Source of the DNA: Candidatus Dormiibacterota bacterium
GTDB lineage: Bacteria > Chloroflexota > Dormibacteria > Aeolococcales > Aeolococcaceae
NCBI GenBank assembly: GCA_003162415.1
Contig: PMOL01000018.1
Span: 1 to 52,187, forward strand
Direction of reading: 5' to 3'
Length of the DNA stretch: 52,187 nt
Shown: piece after piece, positions 26,565 to 34,798 of the stretch
Numbering within the stretch: position 1 is the first letter of the stretch
Layout of the letters: every line of letters starts with the position of its first letter
The notes under the pieces: model-generated
Database searches by the model: none
The model's input: the letters and a program-made list of their open reading frames with translations, nothing else
What the model was told of the DNA's origin: nothing
Translations under genes and position numbers: made by a program

Positions 26565-26593
26565 AGTGTAGCGAACAGATGTTCGATTCGCAA
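26565..26593 (-). promoter_or_regulatory. imuA-imuB-dnaE2 promoter
   Basis: On the minus strand, TTGCGA (26588-26593) and TACACT (26565-26570) are 17 bp apart. The spacer is filled by the SOS box, so LexA binding would exclude RNA polymerase. Confidence 0.55.
26572..26585. promoter_or_regulatory. LexA/SOS box
   Basis: CGAACAGATGTTCG carries the GAAC-N4-GTTC core used by LexA in Gram-positive and actinobacterial genomes. It is located between the -35 and -10 of the mutagenesis operon. Confidence 0.75.
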
Positions 26594-26694
26594 GCGCTGA
26601 GGAGGAGAATGGCGAAGTCGCGGTAATGGTCCCGGTGCTGATAATTGCGCTCGCAGGTATGGCATGAGGGCACAGCGGTATCGGAGTCGGTCAG

Positions 26695-28248
26695 ATGGTT
26701 GAGATGCTCGCCAGCTACGTCGCCGGCCAGTGGTACACCGCGCCCGACGAGGGCACGTTGGTGCTCGACGCGTCCACGAGCGAGCCCGTCGCGCGTGTGT
26801 CAACAACCGGCCTCGACACGCGAGCGATGGTCGACCACGCGCGTCGTGCCGGCGGTCCAGCGCTCCGCCGACTGACCTTCCAGCAGCGCGCCGCGGCGCT
26901 CAAGGAGCTGGCAACGTACCTCGACGCCAACAAGGCCACCTACCATGAGCTTTCCCTCGCAACCGGCGCGACGCGGCGCGACGGGACCGGCGACATCGAC
27001 GGCGGGATCGGGACCACCTTTGTCTTCAGCAGCCGCGCAAAACGCGAGCTACCCGACGGCTATGTCCTGACCGACGGCGACGTCGAGCCGATCGGCAAGG
27101 GCGGCACCTTCGTCGGACAGCACGTGTACACGTCGTTGCCGGGTGTTGCGCTGCAGATCAATGCCTTCAACTTCCCGGTCTGGGGCATGCTCGAGAAGCT
27201 GGCTCCGGCAGTGCTCGCGGACGTTCCGAGCATCGTGAAACCGGCGACGCAGACCGCGTATCTCACCGCCGCGGTGATCCGCGACATCATCGCGTCGGGC
27301 GCCCTCCCGGAAGGTGCCGTGCAGTTCGTGTGCGGCGGTGTGGGCGACCTGCTCGACCACCTGGGCGGTGAGGATGTGATCGCCTTCACCGGGAGTGCGA
27401 GCACCGCGGCGGTGTTGCGCGCCAACCACGCAGTCACCGCACGCGCGGCACGCTTCAACGCCGAGACCGACTCGCTCAACTGCTCGATCCTGGGGCCGGA
27501 CGCCACAGTGGGAACGCCGGAATTCGACCTGTACGTCAAGGAAGTCTCGCGAGAGATCACCACCAAAGCCGGACAGCGATGCACCTGCATCCGCCGAGCG
27601 CTGGTTCCCGAATCGATGGTTGACGAGGTGACCGCCGGTCTCCGCGCGCGGCTCGACAAAGTGGTGGTCGGCAACCCTCGCAACGAGACGGTGACCATGG
27701 GTGCGCTGGTGAGCCTGCACCAGCGCGACGAGGTCCGCGACGCGGTTACCGCACTTATGCGCGCGACCGAGGTCGTGTACGGCGATCCCATGTCGGTCAA
27801 TCCCGTGGACGCCGACCCGGAGCGCGGCGCGTTCATGGCGCCGGTGGTGCTCCTGGCGACCGGCGACCGCCCCGAACCGCACGAGGTCGAAGCATTCGGC
27901 CCGGTCACCACCCTCATCCCCTACTCGGCGCCGGCCGATCTCGGCGCCCTGGCGGCGCGCGGCGGGGGCAGCCTCGTCGGCTCGATCCTCTCCCACGATC
28001 CAGACTTTGTTCGCGCGGTGGTGGCCGGTGCGGCGCCGTATCACGGCCGTCTGCTCATCCTCGATCGTGACTGCGCCGCGGGATCGACTGGGCACGGCAC
28101 CCCGATGCCGCAACTGGTCCACGGCGGCCCCGGACGTGCCGGCGGCGGCGAGGAGCTGGGCGGCATGCGCGCCGTCAAGCACTTCATGCAGCACACGGCG
28201 CTGGAGGGCTCACCGGCGGTGATCGCCGCGCTGGGCGGGGGCTCGTAA
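26695..28248 (+). CDS. PaaZ-type aldehyde dehydrogenase without the hydratase domain
   Basis: The 517-residue protein aligns with the dehydrogenase half of PaaZ, which oxidises the semialdehyde formed when the oxepin-CoA ring of phenylacetyl-CoA catabolism is opened. It has the NAFNFPVWGMLEKLAPA cofactor segment, Glu257 in FNAETDSLN and the nucleophile Cys296 in KAGQRCTCIRR, matching E. coli PaaZ numbering almost exactly. It ends with HTALEGSPAVIAALGGG, where full-length PaaZ continues into a MaoC-like ring-opening hydratase. No MaoC gene is visible in the window. ATG 26695 has GGAG about 8 nt upstream. Confidence 0.85.
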   Translation: MVEMLASYVAGQWYTAPDEGTLVLDASTSEPVARVSTTGLDTRAMVDHARRAGGPALRRLTFQQRAAALKELATYLDANKATYHELSLATGATRRDGTGDIDGGIGTTFVFSSRAKRELPDGYVLTDGDVEPIGKGGTFVGQHVYTSLPGVALQINAFNFPVWGMLEKLAPAVLADVPSIVKPATQTAYLTAAVIRDIIASGALPEGAVQFVCGGVGDLLDHLGGEDVIAFTGSASTAAVLRANHAVTARAARFNAETDSLNCSILGPDATVGTPEFDLYVKEVSREITTKAGQRCTCIRRALVPESMVDEVTAGLRARLDKVVVGNPRNETVTMGALVSLHQRDEVRDAVTALMRATEVVYGDPMSVNPVDADPERGAFMAPVVLLATGDRPEPHEVEAFGPVTTLIPYSAPADLGALAARGGGSLVGSILSHDPDFVRAVVAGAAPYHGRLLILDRDCAAGSTGHGTPMPQLVHGGPGRAGGGEELGGMRAVKHFMQHTALEGSPAVIAALGGGS

Positions 28249-28320
28249 TCGCGGGGCACGCGCGGCGGCCCTGCCCGTAAACTCGCGGGCGAACGTCCCA
28301 GCCCGGCGAGGAGGAACTGC

Positions 28321-29202
28321 GTGCGCGTTGCGGTGACCGGTGGTACCGGCTTCGTCGGCATCCACACCGTTCGGGCGCTCAAGGATGCCGGCCACGAGGT
28401 GGTCATCGTGGCCCGTGGGACCACACGCCGCCCCAAGGGCGAGCGGGTCACTTTCGTCCAGGCCGACCTGACCAGCGCGACCCAGCTGGCCGACACCTTC
28501 GCTGGCTGCGACGCGCTCGTCCACCTGGTGGCGATCATCCAGGAGCGCGGCCGCCAGACCTTCGACCGGGTGAACCGCGAGGGCACCGAGCGGGTGCTCG
28601 AAGCGGCCACGAAAGCCAAGGTCAAGCACTTCGTCCACCAGGGAGCGCTCGGGGCCGACCCCGACCCGCGGTACCCGTACCTGCTGAGCAAGTGGCAGGG
28701 CGAGCAAGCGGTGCGCGCCAGTGGCCTGCCCTACACCGCGCTGCGTCCGGGCCTCATCTTCGGCCCGGGCGACGGCTTCTTCACGTTGCTCACCCGGATG
28801 ATGCGGATCAACCCGGTCATCCCCATCGCCGGCGACGGCAGGACCCTCTTCCAGCCCATCTCCGTCGGCGACGTGACCCGCTGCATCGTCCTCGCCCTCG
28901 AGCGCGGACCCGCTTTGCGCGTGTACGAGATCGGCGGCCCGGACCAGATGAGCTACGAGGACATCGTCCGCACCATCAAGACGTCGCTCGGCCTGCACCG
29001 CAAGATCGTCCACGTCCCGGTGCCGATGATGATGCCGGCCGCGTTCTTCATGGAGAAGCTGCTCCGGCATCCGCCGGTGACTCGCGACCAGCTCCGCATG
29101 CTTGGCCGCAACAACATCACCCGCGTCGACTCAGTGCGTGTCGGATTCGGTTTCGATGCGGAGAGCTTCCTGGACAACTGCGACTACCTCCAGGACTACT
29201 GA
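28321..29202 (+). CDS. NAD(P)-binding atypical SDR (NDUFA9-like)
   Basis: The 293-residue Rossmann protein begins VAVTGGTGFVGIHTVRAL and has the YPYLLSKWQGEQAVRASGLPYTALRPGLIFGPGD block typical of atypical SDRs related to complex I subunit NDUFA9 and to isoflavone reductase-like proteins. Start is GTG 28321 after GAGGAGGAA, a strong ribosome-binding site. A TAAACT -10-like box lies about 40 nt upstream. RidA follows 2 bp downstream, so they are co-transcribed. Substrate unknown. Confidence 0.8.
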   Translation: MRVAVTGGTGFVGIHTVRALKDAGHEVVIVARGTTRRPKGERVTFVQADLTSATQLADTFAGCDALVHLVAIIQERGRQTFDRVNREGTERVLEAATKAKVKHFVHQGALGADPDPRYPYLLSKWQGEQAVRASGLPYTALRPGLIFGPGDGFFTLLTRMMRINPVIPIAGDGRTLFQPISVGDVTRCIVLALERGPALRVYEIGGPDQMSYEDIVRTIKTSLGLHRKIVHVPVPMMMPAAFFMEKLLRHPPVTRDQLRMLGRNNITRVDSVRVGFGFDAESFLDNCDYLQDY

Positions 29203-29204
29203 CC

Positions 29205-29672
29205 GTGGGTGTTGACGATCGTCTCGCCGAGCTCCACATCGTCATCCCGGAGACCACGACGCCGGTTGCCAACTACGTGACCGCGCGGCGGGCCGGCAGT
29301 CTGCTCTTCTTCTCCGGCCACCTCGCGAAGCGCGACGGCGCGGTCGTGACCGGGAGGGTCGGCGACGACGTTGACACCGACACCGCGTACGACCTGGCGC
29401 GCCGCGCGGCCATCGATCTCCTGGGGACCGCCCGCGCGGCACTCGGCACGCTCGACACCGTGGCGGTGATCAAGCTGACCGGTTTCGTGCAGAGCACGCC
29501 GGCATTCACCGAGCAGTCCGCGGTGATCAACGGGGCGTCCGACCTGCTGGTGGCCGTCTTCGGCCCGGACCGCGGACGGCATGCCCGGAGCGCGGTCGGG
29601 GTCGTGCAGCTGCCGCTGGGAGCCGCCGTCGAACTCGAGGCGATCTTCGAGGTCATCGGCGCACCGGCCTAG
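29205..29672 (+). CDS. RidA family protein
   Basis: The 155-residue protein matches the RidA/YjgF fold. It has a FFSGHLAKRDG strand, VAVIKLTGFVQSTPAF and a C-terminal GRHARSAVGVVQLPLGAAVELEAIFEV, including the Arg used for carboxylate binding in RidA. RidA deaminates reactive enamines and imines released by PLP enzymes. A PLP aminotransferase is encoded 1.2 kb downstream. The start is GTG 29205, just after the SDR stop. Confidence 0.85.
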   Translation: MGVDDRLAELHIVIPETTTPVANYVTARRAGSLLFFSGHLAKRDGAVVTGRVGDDVDTDTAYDLARRAAIDLLGTARAALGTLDTVAVIKLTGFVQSTPAFTEQSAVINGASDLLVAVFGPDRGRHARSAVGVVQLPLGAAVELEAIFEVIGAPA

Positions 29673-29683
29673 GGTCGAACCGC

Positions 29684-29689
29684 TAGGCT
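29684..29689 (+). promoter_or_regulatory. -10 box for a leaderless hmgA transcript
   Basis: TAGGCT ends 6 nt before the GTG at 29696, the same spacing seen at several other starts in the window. No -35 is clear. Confidence 0.35.
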
Positions 29690-29695
29690 CTGGAC

Positions 29696-30880
29696 GTGCG
29701 ACCGTACAAACAACTCGGCGACGTGCCCCGCAAGCGGCACATGCGCTTCTCGGATGACGGGCGGCTGGCATATGAGGAACTCTTCGGACGCGAGGGTTTC
29801 AGCGGGCCGTCGTCGCTGCTCTACCACCGCGGCATGCCCGAGGGCGCGCAGGACGTGAGCGAAGGACCCGCCGACCTCATGACCCCCGAGCACGAGCAGG
29901 TGCACACCAACGCGCACCTCAAGGGATTCGACCTTCCGTCGCAGGGCGACGTCATCACCGGGAGGCGCTGGTTGCTCGTCAACGACGACGTGCATATCGG
30001 TCTGGTCGCTCCGGTGACCGTGCAGCAGGTGCTCTACGTCAACGGCTCCGCGGACGAGGTCCTCTTCGTGCACAGGGGCAGTGGTGTGCTGCGCAGCCAG
30101 TTCGGCCATCTCGCTTTCAAGAAGCACGACTACATCGTGATTCCACGCGGCACCATCTACCGCATCGACTTCGACGACCTCGCGGACGTGCGCCTGCTCT
30201 GCATGGAGGTCACGGGGTTGGTCGATGTGCCGGATCGCTATCGCGCGCGCAACGGCCAGCTGACCGAGTTCGCGCCGTACAGCGAGCGCGACTTTCACGG
30301 TCCCGACTCGCTCGAGAGCAACGACCAGGGACCCGTGGAGATCTGGCTCAAGCGCTCCAACCACGTGAGCCGCTACGTGCTCGACCACCACCCGTTCGAC
30401 GTCATCGGATGGGACGGAACCATCTACCCGGTGACCTTCAACATCCATGACTTCGAACCGCGCGCGGGTCGATTCCACGTGCCGCCGCCGATCCACCAGA
30501 CCTTCCAGGCGCACAACCTGGTCATCTGCTCCTTCGTGCCGCGCAAGCTCGACTGGGACCCGGAAGCGATCCATCTCCCCTACCACCACAGCAACCTCGA
30601 CTCGGATGAGGTGCTGTACTACGTCGAGGGCAACTACGCGGCACGCCGCGGGATCAGTCAGGGCTCGTTCACCCACCATGTCGGTGGACTCCCGCACGGC
30701 CCGCAACCCGGTGCGCTTGAGGCATCGCTCGATCGACCGCGTGAGACCGACGAGCTGGCCGTGATGGTCGACACCTTCCGGCCGTTGCACCGCACCGCAA
30801 TTGCGCGGCAGATCTTCGACCGCGACTATCCGTTCAGCTGGCACACCGGCGGCGTCTCCGGCACCACGAGCATCGCGTAG
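29696..30880 (+). CDS. hmgA: Homogentisate 1,2-dioxygenase-like cupin dioxygenase
   Basis: This iron enzyme opens the ring of homogentisate, the central intermediate of tyrosine and phenylalanine breakdown, giving maleylacetoacetate. The 394-residue protein has HxxNxDSDEVLYYVEGNY and SFTHHVGGLPHGPQP, which supply the His/Glu/His iron ligands, and PPIHQTFQAHNLVICSFVPR before them. It is somewhat shorter than the 430-440 residues of well-studied enzymes, as in several actinobacterial homologues. The next gene encodes a possible aromatic aminotransferase. The later pathway steps may be encoded at 43166-44592. Confidence 0.88.
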   Translation: MRPYKQLGDVPRKRHMRFSDDGRLAYEELFGREGFSGPSSLLYHRGMPEGAQDVSEGPADLMTPEHEQVHTNAHLKGFDLPSQGDVITGRRWLLVNDDVHIGLVAPVTVQQVLYVNGSADEVLFVHRGSGVLRSQFGHLAFKKHDYIVIPRGTIYRIDFDDLADVRLLCMEVTGLVDVPDRYRARNGQLTEFAPYSERDFHGPDSLESNDQGPVEIWLKRSNHVSRYVLDHHPFDVIGWDGTIYPVTFNIHDFEPRAGRFHVPPPIHQTFQAHNLVICSFVPRKLDWDPEAIHLPYHHSNLDSDEVLYYVEGNYAARRGISQGSFTHHVGGLPHGPQPGALEASLDRPRETDELAVMVDTFRPLHRTAIARQIFDRDYPFSWHTGGVSGTTSIA

Positions 30881-30902
30881 CTGATCGCATTGCGGGATTG
30901 AC

Positions 30903-32075
30903 ATGAGCATCTCGCGCTGGTCGCGCGCACAACTTCAGGACGGGGGCTGGATCCGGCGGATGTTCATGGAGGGGGAACGGCTTCGCGCCGAATTCGGCGA
31001 GAGCACGGTGGCGGACCTGTCAATCGGGCAGCCGCTGGAGGCGCCGGAGGCGATCGTCGAGGCGTTTGCCGCGGCCAGCCGCGAGCGATTCCGCGGTCGC
31101 TTCGGATACATGCCGAACCTCGGGTACCCGGACGTGCGCGAGCGCGCCGCTGAGGACGTCGACTTTCCGGGGATCACCAGCGACTCGATCGCCATGACGG
31201 CCGGCGCCGCATGCGCGATCACCGCCGCGATCCGAACCTTCGTCGACCCGGGTGATGACGTGATCGGCGTTGCTCCGTACTTCCCGGAATTCCGCCTGTA
31301 TTGCGAGACGGCATCTGCGCGGTTCGTGCCTGTGCCCACCGGCCCCGACCTGCGGCTCGACCTCGACGGCATCAGCGGCGCGCTCTCCGCGCACACTGCG
31401 GCGGTGATCGTCAACTCGCCGTGCAATCCGAGTGGCCACGTCCTCGACGGCGGCGAGCTGTCGGGCCTCGCATCCGTGCTCGATGCACACAACAACCGGC
31501 ACGACCGCAAGGTGCTGCTGATCATCGACGAGGTGTATCGACGGCTGACGTACCCACCGCATCAGCGTGTCGAGCCGTTCAACCTCTACGAGCACACCGT
31601 GCTCGCGAGATCCTTCTCGAAGGACCTCGGAGTGGCAGGGGAGCGCATCGGCTATCTCGTGCTGCACCCGTCGCTCGCCAATGCCGAGACGCACCGCGGG
31701 CTTGCCCAGGCGTTGCGCGCACTCGGCTTTGTCAACGCGCCGGCCACCGCGCAACGCGCGCTGCTTCATCTCGACTCGTGGGAGATCAACGCGGTCCCCT
31801 ATCGGGAGCGCCGGGACATCGTCATGGATCGAGTCCGTGCCGACGGCCTCGAGGCGATGGAACCAGAGGGCGGCCTCTACCTGTGGGTGCACAGCCCGTG
31901 GCCGGATACGTTGCGCCTCATCGATGCCCTGGCGGCGCGGCGCGTGCTCCTCACCCCGGGGATCGCCTTCGGTGTGCCCTCGCACCTGCGCCTCTGTTTC
32001 AGCGCGCCGCGCCCCAAGTTGACGATGGCCATGGACGCGCTCGCCGAGCTCGCGATGGAGCCGCTCTCCGCCTGA
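30903..32075 (+). CDS. PLP-dependent aminotransferase, class I/II
   Basis: The 390-residue fold-type I enzyme has the cofactor features in order: GAACAITAAI phosphate-binding loop (about 101-110), NSPCNPSG (about 171-178), IIDEVY with Asp209 contacting the pyridine nitrogen, and SFSKDLGVAGERIGY with Schiff-base Lys240. It lies 22 bp after hmgA, so an aromatic (tyrosine/phenylalanine) aminotransferase role in the same pathway is a reasonable inference. Sequence alone does not fix the substrate. The start is ATG 30903. Confidence 0.82.
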   Translation: MSISRWSRAQLQDGGWIRRMFMEGERLRAEFGESTVADLSIGQPLEAPEAIVEAFAAASRERFRGRFGYMPNLGYPDVRERAAEDVDFPGITSDSIAMTAGAACAITAAIRTFVDPGDDVIGVAPYFPEFRLYCETASARFVPVPTGPDLRLDLDGISGALSAHTAAVIVNSPCNPSGHVLDGGELSGLASVLDAHNNRHDRKVLLIIDEVYRRLTYPPHQRVEPFNLYEHTVLARSFSKDLGVAGERIGYLVLHPSLANAETHRGLAQALRALGFVNAPATAQRALLHLDSWEINAVPYRERRDIVMDRVRADGLEAMEPEGGLYLWVHSPWPDTLRLIDALAARRVLLTPGIAFGVPSHLRLCFSAPRPKLTMAMDALAELAMEPLSA

Positions 32076-32085
32076 CGTCGCGGCG

Positions 32086-33012
32086 CTAGCTGGGGAAGAT
32101 AAGCAGGTTGAAGTAGTGGTTCGCCGTGGGCATGGGCGCGCCATTCTCATTGTTGACGGCAGCGATGTCGGTTGGGCTCGAGATGTAGAGCACTCCCGTC
32201 GGCGCCACGTCGCCGGCGCCGAAATGGAAGCCGGGGTCAGCGTTCTGGGTCTCGAAGATCACCGCATTGGGGTTGCCGGTCGTCTCCGAGTTGCTCACGA
32301 AGGTGTTGCTACCGAAGGTATTGGCTGACGTGCCGCTGAGCAGCACCGCACTTCCGCCGTTGGTCGGGCCGCCGCCCACCATGACGTTGAAATGGGCGCC
32401 GACGGGCATCGCAGCGTTGTCGACGTTCTGGATGGCCCACTCATTGCCACTCGGGCCCAGGCCGTACACAACCCCGATCGGGTGAGCGTCGTCAACTGAA
32501 CCGAACGGCCCATTGGGGAGGGACTCGGTGACTTGCAACAGAGCGTTCGGTTTGCCGTTGATCGCCGTTGAGTTGATGACCATGCCGTTCGCGGTGACGT
32601 CCTGTGACGTCGCGGTGGCCACAAAGACGCGTGAGCTCGGTTTCTGCACGACCAGAACGTTGAATGCAGCCCCGACTGGCATGTTCGAGATATCGGCGTT
32701 ATAGACGGTCCACTTGTTGGCGCCCCCTGCCCAGGCCACTCCGACCGGCGCCGGGTCGGTGACGCAGCCACAGACGCCGCCGGGGTCGTAGCTGGAAGTC
32801 ACGAACAGCAGAGCACCGGGGTCACCGTTGGTGGTGCCGTTGTTGATGAAGCTGAACGCTATGCTCACGTTGGACGGCGTCGTCGTCCAGATGAAGTGGG
32901 ACGTCACCGTGACCGCCGCTGATGCGGGCAGCGCCGTCGAGGCGAAGACCGAGATGAACAACGTCGCGGCGGCGACGACGATTCTGATTCTCGTCTGAAT
33001 GCTGGTCCTCAT
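32086..33012 (-). CDS. Secreted protein with three beta repeats (DUF7452-like)
   Basis: The 308-residue protein has a clear signal peptide with a basic start, a hydrophobic core and a cleavage site after SALPASA. The mature part contains three repeats of about 80-85 residues. Each runs from N-x-ALLFVT or NALLQVT through P-x-GVxY to W-x-I/V-x-N-x-D-x-x-MPxGAxFNVLV. Such repeats are found in secreted bacterial proteins of unknown function. Start is ATG 33012 with an AGGAGG ribosome-binding site. Two cysteines (VCGCV) lie in the first repeat only. Confidence 0.75.
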   Translation of the reverse strand: MRTSIQTRIRIVVAAATLFISVFASTALPASAAVTVTSHFIWTTTPSNVSIAFSFINNGTTNGDPGALLFVTSSYDPGGVCGCVTDPAPVGVAWAGGANKWTVYNADISNMPVGAAFNVLVVQKPSSRVFVATATSQDVTANGMVINSTAINGKPNALLQVTESLPNGPFGSVDDAHPIGVVYGLGPSGNEWAIQNVDNAAMPVGAHFNVMVGGGPTNGGSAVLLSGTSANTFGSNTFVSNSETTGNPNAVIFETQNADPGFHFGAGDVAPTGVLYISSPTDIAAVNNENGAPMPTANHYFNLLIFPS

Positions 33013-33111
33013 CTGGCTGCCTCCTGTCGACGAACGGCTTCATCGGCAAGGCTAGAGGGAGGGCTTTGGGTCGCCTTAAGGTGGGATGAAGGGAGCCCTC
33101 GAGGGGCCGTC

Positions 33112-33138
33112 GGAGGAGGCGGCAGCGCCGCCCCCTCC
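33112..33138. repeat. GC-rich hairpin
   Basis: A 12-bp stem with one internal mismatch (GGAGGAGGCGGC / GCCGCCCCCTCC) and a 3-nt loop, located between the S53 remnant and the secreted protein gene. No U tract follows. Confidence 0.4.
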
Positions 33139-33149
33139 GGGCCCTGAGG

Positions 33150-33488
33150 TCAGATCCCCGCGAGCGCTGGGATGAAGACCGCTCCATCGATAGTGCCAAG
33201 ACCGCTCGCCATGTCGTAGCCGGCGCCGGCGTTGTAACCCCGCACCGTGACCACAGCGTTGCCACGGTGGGCGTCTGGGAACGTCATCTCGTTACCGCCC
33301 TTGGTGACATCGACGATGCCGCTGTTTGCAGTCTGTGCAAGTGCGTACAGGCGAGGATTCAACTGGCCAAGGTCGTGTCCTGCCATCTGATCCGCCATGG
33401 CCACGATGCCAGAGAACATCGGGCTGGCTCCCAGCCCACCCGTGCGACCTGGCGGAGCTATCGCCTTCTCGATCGATCTGAGCCGCCG
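33150..33488 (-). pseudogene. C-terminal remnant of an S53 (sedolisin/kumamolisin) peptidase
   Basis: The last 113 codons of this frame match the end of S53 peptidases: MFSGIVAMADQ, LGQLNPRLYALAQ, DVTKGGNE and GYNAGAGYDMASGLGT. The frame is closed by a TGA at 33489-33491, and no catalytic Glu/Asp region precedes it. Where intact enzymes have GGTSASSP with the nucleophile Ser, this reads GGLGASP. The only usable start is ATG 33419, after that motif. The remnant is best read as a decayed gene. Confidence 0.7.
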
Positions 33489-33563
33489 TCACACGCTCGC
33501 AATATCAGAACCGAACCCGAGGTGTAGGTTGTCGCCACCCAGGTCAATACGAGGTGTTCAATC

Positions 33564-33761
33564 ATGGTGGACGGCGAAATCCCCGAGTGTCCGGAGTGCA
33601 GTTCAACCGAAGTGGTCGTGCACAAGCGCGATGTCGCCACCTCCGGCGACACCACCCGGGCGTTCGTTTCCGGCTGTGAATGCGTCGAGTGTGGGCGCCG
33701 CTGGCAGCCCGACACCGAGTTGACGGGCCAGACGCGCAAGCTGATCGGGCGCTTTTCCTGA
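33564..33761 (+). CDS. Small zinc-ribbon protein
   Basis: This 65-residue protein has CPEC at residues 9-12 and CECVECGRRW at 38-47, giving a CxxC...CxxC zinc ribbon with one extra Cys. ATG 33564 has GAGGTG 9 nt upstream. The function is unknown. Similar short ribbons occur as nucleic-acid-binding or assembly proteins. Confidence 0.55.
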   Translation: MVDGEIPECPECSSTEVVVHKRDVATSGDTTRAFVSGCECVECGRRWQPDTELTGQTRKLIGRFS

Positions 33762-33808
33762 CCTCCATTGCCGACGCCTTGATGGCCGGCGTCGCTCCTC
33801 GGCCACGA

Positions 33809-34321
33809 TCAGCTGGGATCTCTGCTGCGTGGCCTGCCGCTCTCCTTCGAGTGGGTCGCGGCCGACCGCGCATCGCGCGACTCCAATGACACGCCCAGCC
33901 GCTTCATGGAGCGCACCAGTCCCGCGACGTCCCGATCAGTCAAGGCGCTTCCGAATGTCGATGCCAGCAAGGCATGGTGCGTCTCCCGCGCGCGTCGCAC
34001 CCGTGACCGACCACTCGGAGTGAGCACCGCGAACCACGATCGCGCGTCTCGTGGGTCCGGCTCGCGGACGATCAGGCCGGACGATTCCATGCGATCGAGC
34101 AATTTCGACAAGCCGGACGGCGAGAGCCAGATCCGCGCGGCCAGGTCGCTGAGTCCGAGACGCCCGCCGGCCAGATCGAGCTGCGCGAGCACGTCGTAGC
34201 GCGGCAGGGTCAAGCCGTGCTCGCGGCGTATCTCTGACTCGACGTAGTCGACGTATCGTGGGTACACCCGGAGCAGGGCCATCCAGGCCGGGAGCCAGCG
34301 GTCGAGGTCGGCATCGCTCAT
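33809..34321 (-). CDS. MarR-family transcriptional regulator
   Basis: The 170-residue protein has the winged-helix core LPRYDVLAQLDLAGGRLGLSDLAARIWLSPSGLSKLLDRMESSGLIVREPDPRDARSWF (shown here only to name its ends), with the recognition helix around LSPSGLSKLLDRME and the wing DPRDARSW. It is divergent from a VOC-family gene, and two TTG-N6-CAA sites lie between. It therefore probably represses both itself and that gene in response to a small molecule. ATG 34321 is chosen because a TATGAT -10 box ends 6 nt upstream, so the mRNA is likely leaderless. An upstream ATG at 34357 lies within the promoter. Confidence 0.85.
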   Translation of the reverse strand: MSDADLDRWLPAWMALLRVYPRYVDYVESEIRREHGLTLPRYDVLAQLDLAGGRLGLSDLAARIWLSPSGLSKLLDRMESSGLIVREPDPRDARSWFAVLTPSGRSRVRRARETHHALLASTFGSALTDRDVAGLVRSMKRLGVSLESRDARSAATHSKESGRPRSRDPS

Positions 34322-34327
34322 GCCGAG

Positions 34328-34357
34328 ATCATATCGCACAGGTACTTGACATGCCAA
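34328..34357 (-). promoter_or_regulatory. marR promoter (leaderless)
   Basis: On the minus strand, TTGGCA (34352-34357) and TATGAT (34328-34333) are 18 bp apart, and the -10 ends 6 nt before the ATG. Confidence 0.6.
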
Positions 34358-34375
34358 CTATGACCCGATTACGAT
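34346..34375 (+). promoter_or_regulatory. VOC gene promoter
   Basis: TTGACA (34346-34351) and TACGAT (34370-34375) are 18 bp apart on the plus strand. It overlaps the divergent marR promoter. Confidence 0.5.
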
Positions 34376-34389
34376 ACTTGGCATAACAA
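34346..34389. promoter_or_regulatory. Pair of putative MarR operators
   Basis: Two related sites, TTGACATGCCAA (34346-34357) and TTGGCATAACAA (34378-34389), share TTG-N6-CAA and are 32 bp apart. The first covers the -35 of both divergent promoters, the second the expected start of the VOC gene transcript. Flanking bases also repeat (TACTTGRCAT). Confidence 0.45.
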
Positions 34390-34426
34390 ATAACTCCCGC
34401 TCTAGCCGGGGGGTGGAGGACAGGAC

Positions 34427-34798
34427 ATGCTTGGTACCTCGATGGTCGTAGCCACGATCCCGGTCACCGATCTCGACCGCGCTCGGCACTTCTACGGGGA
34501 CACCCTGGGGCTCACATTGCTCTGGGACAACCCGGCATCAGTTCGCTTCGGCTGTGGCGCCGGGACCGAGCTCTCGATCTTCCGTCGCGGACCGAGCACC
34601 GCGGACCACACCGTCGCGCATTTCGAGGTATCCGACATTGAGGCCGTGATTCGCGGGCTCGAGGACCACGGCGTCGCCTTTATCGACTATACCGAGGGAC
34701 CCTTGCAAACCACCGGGCACATCGCACAGCTTGGCCCAGCGCGGGTGGCGTGGTTCCACGACCCGGACGGGAACACCCTCGGACTGCGGCAAGGCTGA
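34427..34798 (+). CDS. VOC (glyoxalase/dioxygenase superfamily) protein
   Basis: The 123-residue protein has the beta-alpha-beta VOC modules: VVATIPVTDLDRARHFYGDTLGL at the start, and a second half with HFEVSDIEAVIRGLEDHGV ending FHDPDGNTLGLRQ. Metal ligands may be provided by His and Glu equivalents, but exact residues are uncertain. GGAGG lies about 10 nt before ATG 34427. Divergence from marR suggests control by that regulator and a detoxification or resistance role. Confidence 0.82.
   Translation: MLGTSMVVATIPVTDLDRARHFYGDTLGLTLLWDNPASVRFGCGAGTELSIFRRGPSTADHTVAHFEVSDIEAVIRGLEDHGVAFIDYTEGPLQTTGHIAQLGPARVAWFHDPDGNTLGLRQG

Noticed and set aside
28835..28856. Sequence resembling the dnaE2 palindromic arm (GGCGACGGCAGGACCCT)
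   Set aside because: Only a short core matches, it lies in a conserved GDGRTLF segment of the SDR, and no inverted partner is nearby.
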